Shown: positions 19,456 through 27,761 of the stretch, piece by piece
Layout of the letters: the number at the start of each line of letters is the position of its first letter
Numbering within the stretch: the stretch's first letter is position 1
Assembly (NCBI RefSeq): GCF_003987175.1
Contig: NZ_PIPM01000009.1
Coordinates: 35,525 to 99,524, forward strand
Reading direction: 5' to 3'
DNA length: 64,000 nt
Origin: Aliidiomarina sanyensis
GTDB lineage: Bacteria > Pseudomonadota > Gammaproteobacteria > Enterobacterales > Alteromonadaceae
Made by a program: the position numbers and the translations under genes
The notes under the pieces: generated by a model
What the model was told of the DNA's origin: nothing
The model's database searches: none
The model's input: only the letters and a program-made list of their open reading frames with translations

Positions 19456-20609
19456 GTCTGGATGTCTTATGTATTACGTTGCGCCGTTGGCAACGTTGGC
19501 AATCCTTAGCCACCATTGCGAAGCCGTATCAAGCTGAGTTTGGCCTGCGTGTTAAGTGGGGGCAGGCTCACTGTGCCTTAGTCGCACGAGAGCAGACGCC
19601 CAATTTCTGGCCGCTGATTTCGTCACGAAAACATACATTGCCGGGTATTTTGGTTGTTCCGTTTCCGGATCGCGATCTGGTCGCGGTGATTGTGTGGACG
19701 GAGACGGGAATCGAGTTATGGCGCTGTATTCATCGTGGGGCATTGGCACCCACGTTACGGATTGTGGAGTCTTCAATGAAACACCACATTCGATACGGGT
19801 TTTGCCCTCAAGGCTTTGAGCGTTGTGTTTTGGAAGCTTGTTTGCCCTCAACTCAGTGGGAGTCGCTTGACTTCCAGTGGGATGATCTGAACACGCTTCC
19901 GGTGCTACAGAGAACCCCAAAATTATCCGCGGCGGTGGTCGCAAGTCTCGCGTTTTTCGCGGTCGCGTGGGTTTGGCCGGAATTGTCGAATGAGGAGGCT
20001 CCGTCGACGAATCCGGCCCAGCACATCGTGGAGTTGCGGGAGAATACTCCTTCGCAGACCCGGCCCGAAGACCCGCACGTGCGTGATGCGTTAGCGCATC
20101 ACACGATCGTATTAAACGCGCTCATTGAGTTGCCGGGGTGGGCACCTGTGAACTTTCGCTGGGATAGAAAGGGAATCCTCGTTCAAGTTCGAGCCGATAC
20201 CGGCGACCTGCTGGACCTCCATGAATTCGCCATGGGGCAAGGGATTCAGATTCAACACGAAGAGGGTGGGAGAGCTTTATACTGGGCAACAGACAAACCA
20301 AGCTCTCATGTTGTGACGCCAACATTACCGTTTGCAGCACAAGGCGATTGGTTAGAGGATCTGATTCATCGTCAGTTTCCAGGATTAGCACTCCACCGCC
20401 AACGAGTCACAGAGCATTCAGGTTTGGAGCAACGAGGGCGCTTTAGACTCCGTTTTGATGACTTTTCGTTTTACGACTTTGACCGCTTAGCCGATCTTTT
20501 AGCCGCGCATCCGGTCGTGCTTCGAGCCTTGGAGTACGAAGTAACACGACCGCACGCCTTTCCGTGGGTGGGCCGCGGGGAAATGACATTTGAGTACGTA
20601 GGAGACTAA
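19452..20609 (+). CDS. pilO: type IVb pilus inner-membrane assembly protein (PilO-like)
   Basis: 385 residues. The N-terminal cytoplasmic part (about 1-157) contains short PilO-type beta-rich blocks, then one membrane segment (about 158-176) and a periplasmic C-terminal half of about 205 residues. This bitopic layout and its place between secretin and PilP fit the PilO family of R64-type pili, which joins the inner-membrane platform to the ATPase. Sequence similarity is weak by eye, so the call leans on topology and gene order. Confidence 0.65.
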   Translation: MSLDVLCITLRRWQRWQSLATIAKPYQAEFGLRVKWGQAHCALVAREQTPNFWPLISSRKHTLPGILVVPFPDRDLVAVIVWTETGIELWRCIHRGALAPTLRIVESSMKHHIRYGFCPQGFERCVLEACLPSTQWESLDFQWDDLNTLPVLQRTPKLSAAVVASLAFFAVAWVWPELSNEEAPSTNPAQHIVELRENTPSQTRPEDPHVRDALAHHTIVLNALIELPGWAPVNFRWDRKGILVQVRADTGDLLDLHEFAMGQGIQIQHEEGGRALYWATDKPSSHVVTPTLPFAAQGDWLEDLIHRQFPGLALHRQRVTEHSGLEQRGRFRLRFDDFSFYDFDRLADLLAAHPVVLRALEYEVTRPHAFPWVGRGEMTFEYVGD

Positions 20610-20611
20610 AC

Positions 20612-21142
20612 ATGAACAGAGCAGGGACGCTTCTGATGGTAGGTTTTGGGTTGTTTGCCCACACAGCTGTTGCACTCGACAGCGATTCTATTTTGGATGG
20701 AATGGCGTTGCGTGAAGCTGAGCGATCTCAACACCGAAATCTCGCACTTTCTCTTAGAAACCAACAGATATTGGAAAAGCAGGCTGAGTCAAAAGCGCGC
20801 CAATTGATGTTTCAGCTGCAGGCCGCGGAAGCCCTTTCGGCCATTCAAAACTTGAGTCGTCAGCAGGATTCCATCACGCATAACTCAGATCCTTCCGTGC
20901 GCGATAGCAAGCCGGATTATCAGATTGACCTCGAGAGGATGACACTTGCTGCCCTTTTGTATTTTGGTGACGAATGGTTTGCTCGGATCCTGTATGGGAG
21001 TCGGGTATTTTTTGCCCGAGATGGAGATGTCCTTCTAAATCAAGTCAATGTGCAAGTTCGCAAGGACGGGGTAACGCTCGTACACAACGGAAGACGTCAT
21101 CGATTACAAGGGGAGTCGTCATGGACACTATCGAAACCTTGA
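20612..21142 (+). CDS. pilP: type IVb pilus biogenesis protein (PilP-like)
   Basis: 176 residues. A signal peptide (about 1-22, ending AVA) is followed by a helical, Gln/Ala-rich stretch (about 40-90). The C-terminal domain has the pattern FARILYGSRVFFARDGDVLLNQVNVQVRKDGVTLVHNGRRHRL, matching type IVb PilP proteins that bind the PilO periplasmic part and the secretin. It starts 2 bases after pilO and overlaps the next gene by 22 bases. Confidence 0.72.
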   Translation: MNRAGTLLMVGFGLFAHTAVALDSDSILDGMALREAERSQHRNLALSLRNQQILEKQAESKARQLMFQLQAAEALSAIQNLSRQQDSITHNSDPSVRDSKPDYQIDLERMTLAALLYFGDEWFARILYGSRVFFARDGDVLLNQVNVQVRKDGVTLVHNGRRHRLQGESSWTLSKP

Positions 21143-22644
21143 GTGATCTCGGTTATAGCCAAGTTCATGAGGACGCACTGACCACCTGTCTTGAACTCTC
21201 GGCTGAAGATGACGCCTGCGCTGTTGTCGTTTTGGCTGATGGTCGAGTGCTTGCTAGTGAAACAAGCTGGCAACAGCAAATGCCCGCGTTACTCGCGTTA
21301 ACATACCGGTATATCAATGCGGAACAACCATCCCCTTGGCATCGTGCCTCGGCTGATTTAATTCGTACGCTATTAACGGACGCTGATGGGTTAAGACGTG
21401 CGCGAGAGCAATTTGTCGGTGATTCAGAAGGTTCCAGTTTGGCGCTTCAATCCTTGCATGACATGGTAAATGACGCACTCACGCAAGGAGCGAGTGACAT
21501 TCATATACGTTTGAGTGGACTCACTGCGCAGATACGCTATCGAGTCGATGGCTTGCTGATCCCACAGCTTGATCGAAGTCGCGTTTTCGTGACCGAAGTC
21601 GTTGCTGCGGCGTTACAGACGCAGTCGGATGACCATGTCGATATCTTTGATGAACGGCAAATATCCTCTGCAACCATTAGTCTGGAGGTGGGTGTCCCGG
21701 CACAACCGATTCGACTCCGAGTTCAAAAGTCGCCGTGCCGAGACGGATTCACCGTCACACTTCGGTTACAGCGCATTGGGCAAGGAGAGGTTCCCACATT
21801 GGCTCAAATTGGGCTGGATGAATCACATCGACAAACGATGCAACATCTCATGGCTCAACCCAGTGGAATTGTTTTTATTTCGGGACCAACGGGGCATGGA
21901 AAAACAACCACTCTTGCTGCATTGAATGAGGCGGTACCCGCAACGCGAAAAATAATTTCCCTTGAAGACCCGATTGAGATTATTCAGCCCCGCGTTGATC
22001 AAAAACTAGTTGTTCAGCAGGCGGGTCAGCGCTTCGCGGAATTACTTAAGGTCGCCTTGCGGGAAGACCCTGACATTGTTGAGGTCAGTGAAATTCGTGA
22101 TCTGGAAACTGCGCAAGCTGCATTGAGCGCGGCACTCACGGGCCACTTGGTGTTGTCTACGATTCATGCAACGGATGCGATTGGCATCATTGCACGACTT
22201 CATGATCTTGGGGTGCCACTGGCGCATTTGGCACAACCGGGGCTATTTGCCGGACTGATTGCTCAACGTTTGCTCCCGAAACTATGCAGTGAATGTCGCC
22301 GTGTCGATAGCGAGGGAGCTCGACAGGGTGTCTATCGAAGAAATGCCAAAGGGTGTTCAGCTTGCCATTATGCTGGTGTGAAGGGGCGTGTCTTGGTCTG
22401 TGAGGTGATCGTGCCTGGTGATGAGGGAGGCGCATTTATCCGCACAATGGATACTCAGGAATGGCGCCAATCAATGACAAAGCGTGGATTCCGGAGTTTG
22501 GCACAAGATGCCTACACACTCGTACGACAGGGAACGGTTGACTGGCATGATGCAAGTGAGTTGGTTCCGGGCCTAAGTCAGCTCCTATTGAATGACCTGC
22601 ATGGGGGTGCTCAGAATGAGCGTATCTCTGAAACGACAAGTTAA
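21121..22644 (+). CDS. pilQ: type IVb pilus assembly ATPase (PilQ, GspE/VirB11 family)
   Basis: 507 residues from ATG 21121; a longer open frame upstream only shadows pilP. N-terminal domain, then ASDIHIR and RVDG blocks, Walker A GPTGHGKTTT with Lys261, the Asp box (LEDPIEI), the Walker B region DPDIVEVSEIRD (about 317-327), and the His box HLVLSTIHATDA. A tetracysteine zinc site follows (Cys389, Cys392, Cys412, Cys415), typical of assembly ATPases. VSEIRD replaces the usual VGEIRD. It is the only pilus ATPase seen here; no PilT-like retraction ATPase is present. Confidence 0.9.
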   Translation: MDTIETLSDLGYSQVHEDALTTCLELSAEDDACAVVVLADGRVLASETSWQQQMPALLALTYRYINAEQPSPWHRASADLIRTLLTDADGLRRAREQFVGDSEGSSLALQSLHDMVNDALTQGASDIHIRLSGLTAQIRYRVDGLLIPQLDRSRVFVTEVVAAALQTQSDDHVDIFDERQISSATISLEVGVPAQPIRLRVQKSPCRDGFTVTLRLQRIGQGEVPTLAQIGLDESHRQTMQHLMAQPSGIVFISGPTGHGKTTTLAALNEAVPATRKIISLEDPIEIIQPRVDQKLVVQQAGQRFAELLKVALREDPDIVEVSEIRDLETAQAALSAALTGHLVLSTIHATDAIGIIARLHDLGVPLAHLAQPGLFAGLIAQRLLPKLCSECRRVDSEGARQGVYRRNAKGCSACHYAGVKGRVLVCEVIVPGDEGGAFIRTMDTQEWRQSMTKRGFRSLAQDAYTLVRQGTVDWHDASELVPGLSQLLLNDLHGGAQNERISETTS

Positions 22645-23644
22645 TTTCGTTACGGGGCTGCATGAATGGTTGGGATCCGGTTCTGGCATTGAAAAATCAA
22701 TGTTAGGGTTCGAGATGGCTCTGAAAGAACATGGGAGTCGACGGGAGCTCTTGTGGCTTGAGCGTATCAAACGAACGGTTCAGCGGGGTCAGCCGATCGC
22801 AAAGGGTATGGAGGCCGATTTCTCACCACAACTCGTGATGGTGATGCGGTTGGGGCAGAAATATGGCTGCTTGGGGCCTATCCTGAGCGCGTTCAATGCA
22901 CAAAATCAGCGGGAACGAGCAGGACTGGTGTTGTGGATGAAGAAAATGAGCTATCCGCTGCTGTTATGTCTCGTATCGTGCATCGCACTCATCTTTATTG
23001 GCACACAGGTGCTTCCACGTTTTGCGGATCAAGGGGTCTTCGACGATGCGCATCAAATGACTGTAACCGCCCAGATTGTGCATCGACTCGCGGAGTTTTT
23101 GTTGATCGGCCTTCCCTTGATTGTTGGGGTTGGCATCCTGATTGCGATTGGGCTACGTTGGCTGTTACCTACAGTGGCAGCCCCGTGGCGACGCCATCTC
23201 GAATCGCTTTATATATTTCGCGTCTATCGGCGTACGCAACTGATATCGTTCTTGCGTACGAGTTCAATTTTGCTGCATCACAACGTTTCATTCGCAGCAA
23301 TTCTTCAAGAACTAAAGGCGTTATCGACTCCATATCTTCGCCACTATTTAACGATTTTTTTGGCGCGTGTTCGGCGTGGAGAGTTTGAGGTGGCACAGCT
23401 ACTGCGCAGTCCTTTAGTAGATAAAACCATCTTGTTTCGACTGCAGTGTCAGAACCCAAAGCTGCCACTTAATGAACGTTTGGATACGTTAGCGGTTTAT
23501 GTTGAAGGGGATCTCGATCGACTGTTAGTACGTGCTCAACACCTCATTGCGGCGGCGTGTTTCTTTCTCGCAGGTTGCTTCATGATTCTGCTATTTCTAG
23601 CCCTTGCCACTATGATGCGGCTTTTAGCACAAGGGGCGATGTAA
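22616..23644 (+). CDS. pilR: type IVb pilus inner-membrane platform protein (PilR, GspF family)
   Basis: 342 residues from ATG 22616, which has GGGGGTG upstream; two in-frame ATGs at 22592 and 22601 lack good sites. GspF layout: cytoplasmic N-domain, then membrane segments YPLLLCLVSCIALIFIGTQVLP (about 108-130) and FLLIGLPLIVGVGILIAIGLRWLLP (about 160-185), a second cytoplasmic domain, and a C-terminal membrane segment (AAACFFLAGCFMILLFLALATMM). It is the polytopic base of the pilus motor, paired with PilQ. It overlaps the end of pilQ by 29 bases. Confidence 0.85.
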   Translation: MSVSLKRQVNFVTGLHEWLGSGSGIEKSMLGFEMALKEHGSRRELLWLERIKRTVQRGQPIAKGMEADFSPQLVMVMRLGQKYGCLGPILSAFNAQNQRERAGLVLWMKKMSYPLLLCLVSCIALIFIGTQVLPRFADQGVFDDAHQMTVTAQIVHRLAEFLLIGLPLIVGVGILIAIGLRWLLPTVAAPWRRHLESLYIFRVYRRTQLISFLRTSSILLHHNVSFAAILQELKALSTPYLRHYLTIFLARVRRGEFEVAQLLRSPLVDKTILFRLQCQNPKLPLNERLDTLAVYVEGDLDRLLVRAQHLIAAACFFLAGCFMILLFLALATMMRLLAQGAM

Positions 23645-23717
23645 AATTCTTAATTCTACACCAGTGTCTTGACTTGCAATGAATGCGAGTCAACTAACGA
23701 TGACAAGGAGTCACATC

Positions 23718-24236
23718 ATGCAATTATCACATACATTTCTGACAAGTCCTCGGGGGATGGGGCGCTTCGGCTCAGCACGGCGTCTCGTATCGCGGAATCG
23801 CAGGATGGGAGGTTTCACCTTTATCGAGGTCCTCGCAGTTCTCAGTATTGTTGCACTTGCAACCTTGGGGGTACTTGCCTTGCGCGATTGGGCAACCAGT
23901 AATGCACGAATTTCTGAGGCGAAATCGCAAGTGGCAGCAATTCAGTCCGGTGTTCAGCAATGGCGACCTCGGAATGGGGTCTACACGGGTGTCTCGGTCG
24001 ATGCATTAACACAAGTTGCATCGCTTCCCATCTCATGGGGTGATGGTTCTTCCATTAACCCCTGGGGTGGGGATATCCAGATAAGTGTGGACTCCACCGA
24101 TGCGACTCGCTATATCGTTCGCTTGACCAATATTCGCGTGAGCGAAGAGGGACAGCGACTTAGTCGTGACTTTTCGTCTATCGCTGAGTCGGTGAGCTTC
24201 TCTGGAAATACATTTGAAGCAACGTTTCAAGGCTGA
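23718..24236 (+). CDS. pilS: type IVb major prepilin (PilS-like)
   Basis: I chose ATG 23718, which has AAGGAG 7 bases upstream; earlier in-frame ATGs at 23679 and 23700 lack this. A 32-residue leader ends in RRMGG, followed by FTFIEVLAVLSIVALATLGVLAL with Glu at mature position +5. The long leader is typical of class b prepilins. The mature protein would have 140 residues. It contains no cysteine, unlike most type IVb pilins, which carry a disulfide-bounded D-region. The 73-base gap before it is the largest inside the cluster and could hold a separate promoter. Confidence 0.85.
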   Translation: MQLSHTFLTSPRGMGRFGSARRLVSRNRRMGGFTFIEVLAVLSIVALATLGVLALRDWATSNARISEAKSQVAAIQSGVQQWRPRNGVYTGVSVDALTQVASLPISWGDGSSINPWGGDIQISVDSTDATRYIVRLTNIRVSEEGQRLSRDFSSIAESVSFSGNTFEATFQG

Positions 24237-24241
24237 AGCAA

Positions 24242-24475
24242 ATGCGTGGTTATACCCTGCTGGAGCTCATCTTAGTACTCGCATTGCTCAGTAGCAGTGC
24301 GATGGTTATTTCGGTCTGGCCACGCAATGCAGATTCACCGGATTCGCGTGCTCATGATGAAACGATCGTGAGACCTGCATGTTGGTTGTCAGTTCGTGAC
24401 ATGCAACGTGCTGAACAAGAGCGCATATTGTTCGCTGCGCAACAGAATGCCTACAGGGAGTTTTCATGTGACTAG
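24242..24475 (+). CDS. small pilin-like protein (77 aa)
   Basis: Begins MRG followed by YTLLELILVLALLSSSAMVI, a complete class III signal in miniature: Gly at -1, Glu at +5 and a hydrophobic helix, with a leader of only three residues. The remaining 50 residues are polar, have two Cys (residues 47 and 76), and carry no recognised globular pilin domain. It could be a minor pilin that initiates assembly, or a remnant of a longer one. It overlaps the following gene by 8 bases and keeps an intact frame, which argues against decay. Confidence 0.6.
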   Translation: MRGYTLLELILVLALLSSSAMVISVWPRNADSPDSRAHDETIVRPACWLSVRDMQRAEQERILFAAQQNAYREFSCD

Positions 24476-25667
24476 GACAGTGTTCGCCAGGAGGAAAATT
24501 CCTCATCCATTTTCATTGAGGGTTAAACGAAATGCGGGTTTTACGCTGCTTGAATTTGTTATAGCTGCAGGCTTGGTGGCTACGATGTTATTGAGCTTCG
24601 CTCACCTGCAGCGGGTTCAACGCATGGAAAGCACGCTCTCGACCGTTGCACTCGAGGTGGCCGGAATAAAGGAGGTGGTGCATTATTTTCTGATGCATAA
24701 TCCACTGCCTGCTGAGGGAATTGATTTGGCAATGTTGATGGACCAGGGGCTGTATCTTGGGCCTCTGTTAAATCCGTGGGATCGACCCTATGTTTTTATA
24801 TCCGATCGCTTTGGCCTACAACTATCCACGGAAGTCCCTCAAGCGCATCGCGCTCAGCAACTTGCAAACCGGCTTTCGAACGCCGGTGTTGAGGGGGAGC
24901 GTGTATTCACCCGAATTCCCGTTCCCGTGCAAGCGCAAGACGCAACAAATGCGCTCCATCGAGTGGCAATTCCTGGTCAGCCCGAACTCAATCAGATGGC
25001 CACTCATATTGATATGCAAGGTCATGCAATTACAGCGATCAACTCACTTGATGCGCAGAGTATGAGCGTGGACCAGTTATGGGCTGAAGTCGCGTATGGA
25101 GAAACTCTGTATGTTGATGGACTGGAGGCTGAATCGATTCAGACTGAAACATTGTCTACAACGTTGCTCTTCAGTGAGGAGGGTGTATTCGATACACTTT
25201 TTGCGGATGATGCACACTTCGCCCATCTGGCTGTCCATGATTTTCTAGGGCCATTACATGAGGTGTCAGTGGGAACATTGTTGGGAGACGTCTTGTCTGC
25301 CGACCTGCTCGATGTCCATGCACTCTCGGTTTCCGGTCAGTTACATGGAGAAAAGGCGCAGTTTTTCGAAATCGTGGCAGACCACTGGACAGCGCTTGAT
25401 GCTTATATTGATTCTGTGTATGTGAACTCTGCTCAGTTTGAGTCCATTGAAACCCAATCCTTGACTGCTGACTCTGCATCGTTTGATGTGCTGTATGCGA
25501 GCGAGGCCCATGTGTCGGGCACCTTGGTTTCACAGGAGATTATAGCCAATTTGGTGTATGCAGCCGATGTCGTTACGCCCTACGGGAGTCTTGGAGATGC
25601 ACTCCAACGATTGAATGACTTTGAATCGTTATGGACAGCCTGTGTTCAATCTGGCGGATGTCAGTAA
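24468..25667 (+). CDS. pilV: PilV-like minor pilin / putative pilus-tip adhesin with repetitive C-terminal region
   Basis: GTG 24468 has AGGGAG 7 bases upstream, giving 399 residues. The 24-residue leader ends RNAG, then FTLLEFVIAAGLVATMLLSF (Glu at +5). A globular part follows to about residue 180. From about residue 180 to 390 the sequence is made of degenerate units rich in Ala, Asp, Ser and Glu with regularly spaced hydrophobics (for example DAQSMSVDQL, EAESIQTETL, NSAQFESIET, DSASFDVLYA). This suggests an elongated beta-solenoid stalk. The tail ends CVQSGGCQ, the only Cys pair I found in the mature protein. R64 PilV is a tip adhesin with a shufflon-switched C-terminus; no shufflon repeats or recombinase are visible here. 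Confidence 0.68.
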   Translation: MTRTVFARRKIPHPFSLRVKRNAGFTLLEFVIAAGLVATMLLSFAHLQRVQRMESTLSTVALEVAGIKEVVHYFLMHNPLPAEGIDLAMLMDQGLYLGPLLNPWDRPYVFISDRFGLQLSTEVPQAHRAQQLANRLSNAGVEGERVFTRIPVPVQAQDATNALHRVAIPGQPELNQMATHIDMQGHAITAINSLDAQSMSVDQLWAEVAYGETLYVDGLEAESIQTETLSTTLLFSEEGVFDTLFADDAHFAHLAVHDFLGPLHEVSVGTLLGDVLSADLLDVHALSVSGQLHGEKAQFFEIVADHWTALDAYIDSVYVNSAQFESIETQSLTADSASFDVLYASEAHVSGTLVSQEIIANLVYAADVVTPYGSLGDALQRLNDFESLWTACVQSGGCQ

Positions 25668-25668
25668 A

Positions 25669-26217
25669 ATGCCCGAGCCAACTCGAAGCAAAACACGGGG
25701 GCAGGCTTTTGTCGAAACCTTGGTTGTCTTGTTCACCATCTCAATTTTGCTGTCTGCTGCGGTGCAGCTTCTGTGGATATTTGCACTGCAACAGCTCGTA
25801 CAAGCTGCCGCAATTTATGCCGCCAAAGATGGTGCACGGAGCTCACTTGATCCGATGCGGATCTCAGAAACCTACGTGGATCGATTGCAGCGCATTCCGG
25901 GAATTGAACCGTACATGTTTAGTTTTGAGGTACTGCAACCCCTTACTGAACATCGGCCAATGACGGCTGGATTTGATCGCCCTCGAATGGCCGAATTAGA
26001 TTCTAATCGCCAAGAGAAGTACCTGCGGAGTCGCATACTGACCCTTGAGTTTACTCATTGCTTAGACCTAAAAACGCCACTCGTTCGTGACTTACTCTCA
26101 TTGATACAGCGAAAGCAAACGCCATTGGCAAGCTGTCAACACGTCCCGTGGTTTTCTCACCCCTTCTTCATTCAGGTGCGTGCCACAGTGCCACTTGAGA
26201 CAGCTCTGCCGCCATAG
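25669..26217 (+). CDS. TadE-like pseudopilin
   Basis: ATG 25669 lies 1 base after the pilV stop; 182 residues. The N-terminus reads MPEPTRSKTRG then QAFVETLVVLFTISILLSAAVQLL: Gly at -1 and Glu at +5, the processing motif of TadE/TadF pseudopilins, followed by AAAIYAAKDGARS typical of TadE-like proteins. The C-terminal 110 residues are not recognised; they contain two Cys (HCLDLK and SCQHV) and may form a small domain. TadE proteins belong to Flp/Tad (type IVc) pili, so this one at the end of a type IVb cluster is unusual. Confidence 0.6.
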   Translation: MPEPTRSKTRGQAFVETLVVLFTISILLSAAVQLLWIFALQQLVQAAAIYAAKDGARSSLDPMRISETYVDRLQRIPGIEPYMFSFEVLQPLTEHRPMTAGFDRPRMAELDSNRQEKYLRSRILTLEFTHCLDLKTPLVRDLLSLIQRKQTPLASCQHVPWFSHPFFIQVRATVPLETALPP

Positions 26218-26294
26218 GTTGGACAAACAGTTTCAAGCTACCTTTGGAGACATATCCCAGTGGTCACGAGCTAGGGGACCTTCGGTGCGAGACA

Positions 26295-27185
26295 TCAGAA
26301 AAGCGGTGGTGCATCGAATGGATCATGAAACTGATTACATGCCTGCAAAGTATTGGCCATCAAGCAAGCAACCGTCATGGGGCCGACACCACCCGGTACC
26401 GGCGTGATCCATGAGGCCCGTTGCTGTGCAGGAGCGAACTCTACGTCTCCGCACAGGGAACCGTCGCTACGACGGTTAATGCCCACATCAATCACAATTG
26501 CGCCAGGCTTCACCCAATCGCCCGGAATAAATGACGGCTTGCCCACCGCCACCACGAGGACATCCGCGGCGCGGACGTGGGCTTCTAGATTCTTTGTGAA
26601 ACGGTGGCACACGGTGGTTGTAGCCCCGGCGAGTAGTAACTCTAGACTCATGGGCCGGCCGACAATATTCGAAGCACCAACGACCACTGCATGCATGCCA
26701 TGTAAGTCCACCCCGGTGCTTTCGAGGAGGTGAATTACACCATACGGAGTGCAAGGACGGAGCAAAGGAATTCGTTGTGATAAGCGGCCAATATTGTAGG
26801 GGTGAAAACCATCGACATCTTTTTTGGGATCGATCCGCTCAAGAATGCGCGTTGCATCGAGGCCTGCGGGGAGGGGTAACTGTACTAAGATACCATCGGT
26901 TTCTGGATCGTCGTTCAAGGAGTCTATCAAGGCTTCTAAAGATGCTTGGGATGCGGTGACCGGCAAGTCATAATCTTTGGAGATAAAACCGACCTCCTCA
27001 CACGCACGGCGTTTACTGCCAACATAGACTTGTGATGCAGCGTCCTGTCCGACGAGCACCACAGCGAGACCAGGCGGACGACGGCCGTGGTCAAGACGCG
27101 CTTTGACACCTGCTTTCACTCGGTCGCGGATGCCTTGGGCTATTTTTTTGCCATCAATCAGTTGAGCGGCGTTCGGGGAGGTCAT
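26295..27185 (-). CDS. folD: bifunctional methylenetetrahydrofolate dehydrogenase / methenyltetrahydrofolate cyclohydrolase
   Basis: 296 residues. Catalytic Lys58 in [13 protein letters not shown], the [13 protein letters not shown] block, NADP-binding [18 protein letters not shown], and the C-terminal signature [16 protein letters not shown]. It interconverts 5,10-methylene-, methenyl- and 10-formyl-tetrahydrofolate. It is convergent with the pilus cluster; the 77 bases between the stops show no clear terminator. Slightly longer than usual at the C-terminus. Confidence 0.96.
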   Translation of the reverse strand: MTSPNAAQLIDGKKIAQGIRDRVKAGVKARLDHGRRPPGLAVVLVGQDAASQVYVGSKRRACEEVGFISKDYDLPVTASQASLEALIDSLNDDPETDGILVQLPLPAGLDATRILERIDPKKDVDGFHPYNIGRLSQRIPLLRPCTPYGVIHLLESTGVDLHGMHAVVVGASNIVGRPMSLELLLAGATTTVCHRFTKNLEAHVRAADVLVVAVGKPSFIPGDWVKPGAIVIDVGINRRSDGSLCGDVEFAPAQQRASWITPVPGGVGPMTVACLMANTLQACNQFHDPFDAPPLF

Positions 27186-27345
27186 GGTCTCGTTCCGGAA
27201 TCGTAGGGTGGCTGACTGGGTCCATATTGTCGCAGAAAATAGCGCCGCAGGACAACGGAATGAGCGAACTTTGCGCGGAAAAAGGACTCTTTTTCTTGTC
27301 TTTGTCTTAAAAATAGGCAGACGGTCATGTATTCTGAAAAATTGT

Positions 27346-27374
27346 TTGACGATGACCAGTCAGATAGGTAATAT
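27346..27374 (+). promoter_or_regulatory. strong sigma-70 promoter of the tRNA cluster
   Basis: TTGACG (27346-27351), a 17-base spacer and TAATAT (27369-27374). A GC-rich discriminator (CGCCCCCG) follows at once, typical of stringently controlled stable-RNA promoters. The first tRNA begins 46 bases downstream of the -10. The rest of the folD-tRNA gap (27186-27345) shows nothing I can name. Confidence 0.82.
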
Positions 27375-27420
27375 TCGCCCCCGTTGTCGCCCTGACATGA
27401 AATGTCGTGGCAACAGCTGT

Positions 27421-27497
27421 CGGCGAGTAGCGCAGCTTGGTAGCGCACTTGGTTTGGGTCCAAGGGGTCGCTGGTTCGAATCCAGTCTCGCCGACCA
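27421..27497 (+). tRNA. tRNA-Pro (anticodon TGG), copy 1
   Basis: 77 bases with encoded CCA. Acceptor CGGCGAG/CTCGCCG, anticodon stem CTTGG/CCAAG with loop TTTGGGT, T-arm CTGG-TTCGAAT-CCAG. Identical to the copy at 27762-27838. Confidence 0.97.
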
Positions 27498-27530
27498 TTT
27501 TTTTCCCAGCGTCACCGCAGGAAGAACAGC

Positions 27531-27607
27531 GCGCCCGTAGCTCAGTTGGATAGAGCAGCGGCCTTCTAAGCCGTCGGTCGCAGGTTCGAATCCTGCCGGG
27601 CGTGCCA
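27531..27607 (+). tRNA. tRNA-Arg (anticodon TCT)
   Basis: 77 bases with encoded CCA. Acceptor GCGCCCG/CGGGCGT (terminal G-U pair), anticodon stem GGCCT... with TCT in the loop, T-loop TTCGAAT. Close to E. coli argU-type tRNA. Confidence 0.95.
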
Positions 27608-27659
27608 GGCTTGCAGGTATCTGGATTAATCAGACGCGGTTAGCGCAAGCTCAGTCAGT

Positions 27660-27736
27660 GGTGGGTGTAGCTCAGTTGGTAGAGCCCCGGATTGTGATTC
27701 CGGTTGTCGTGGGTTCGAGTCCCATCATCCACCCCA
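27660..27736 (+). tRNA. tRNA-His (anticodon GTG)
   Basis: Includes the extra G at -1 (27660) pairing with C73, the identity mark of tRNA-His. Acceptor GTGGGTG/CATCCAC, anticodon arm CCGGATTGTGATTCCGG, encoded CCA. Confidence 0.96.
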
Positions 27737-27761
27737 TCTTTTAAATCCCTCTGTATGTCGG

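Noticed and set aside
25000..25667. Shufflon-type invertible DNA at the pilV end
   Set aside because: I saw no 19-bp inverted repeats, alternative C-terminal cassettes or site-specific recombinase nearby.
17549..26217. MSHA pilus or type II secretion locus
   Set aside because: The secretin is a PilN-type lipoprotein, the leaders of PilS and PilV are long, and a TcpQ-like and PilP-like protein are present; no mshI-N or gsp set is seen.
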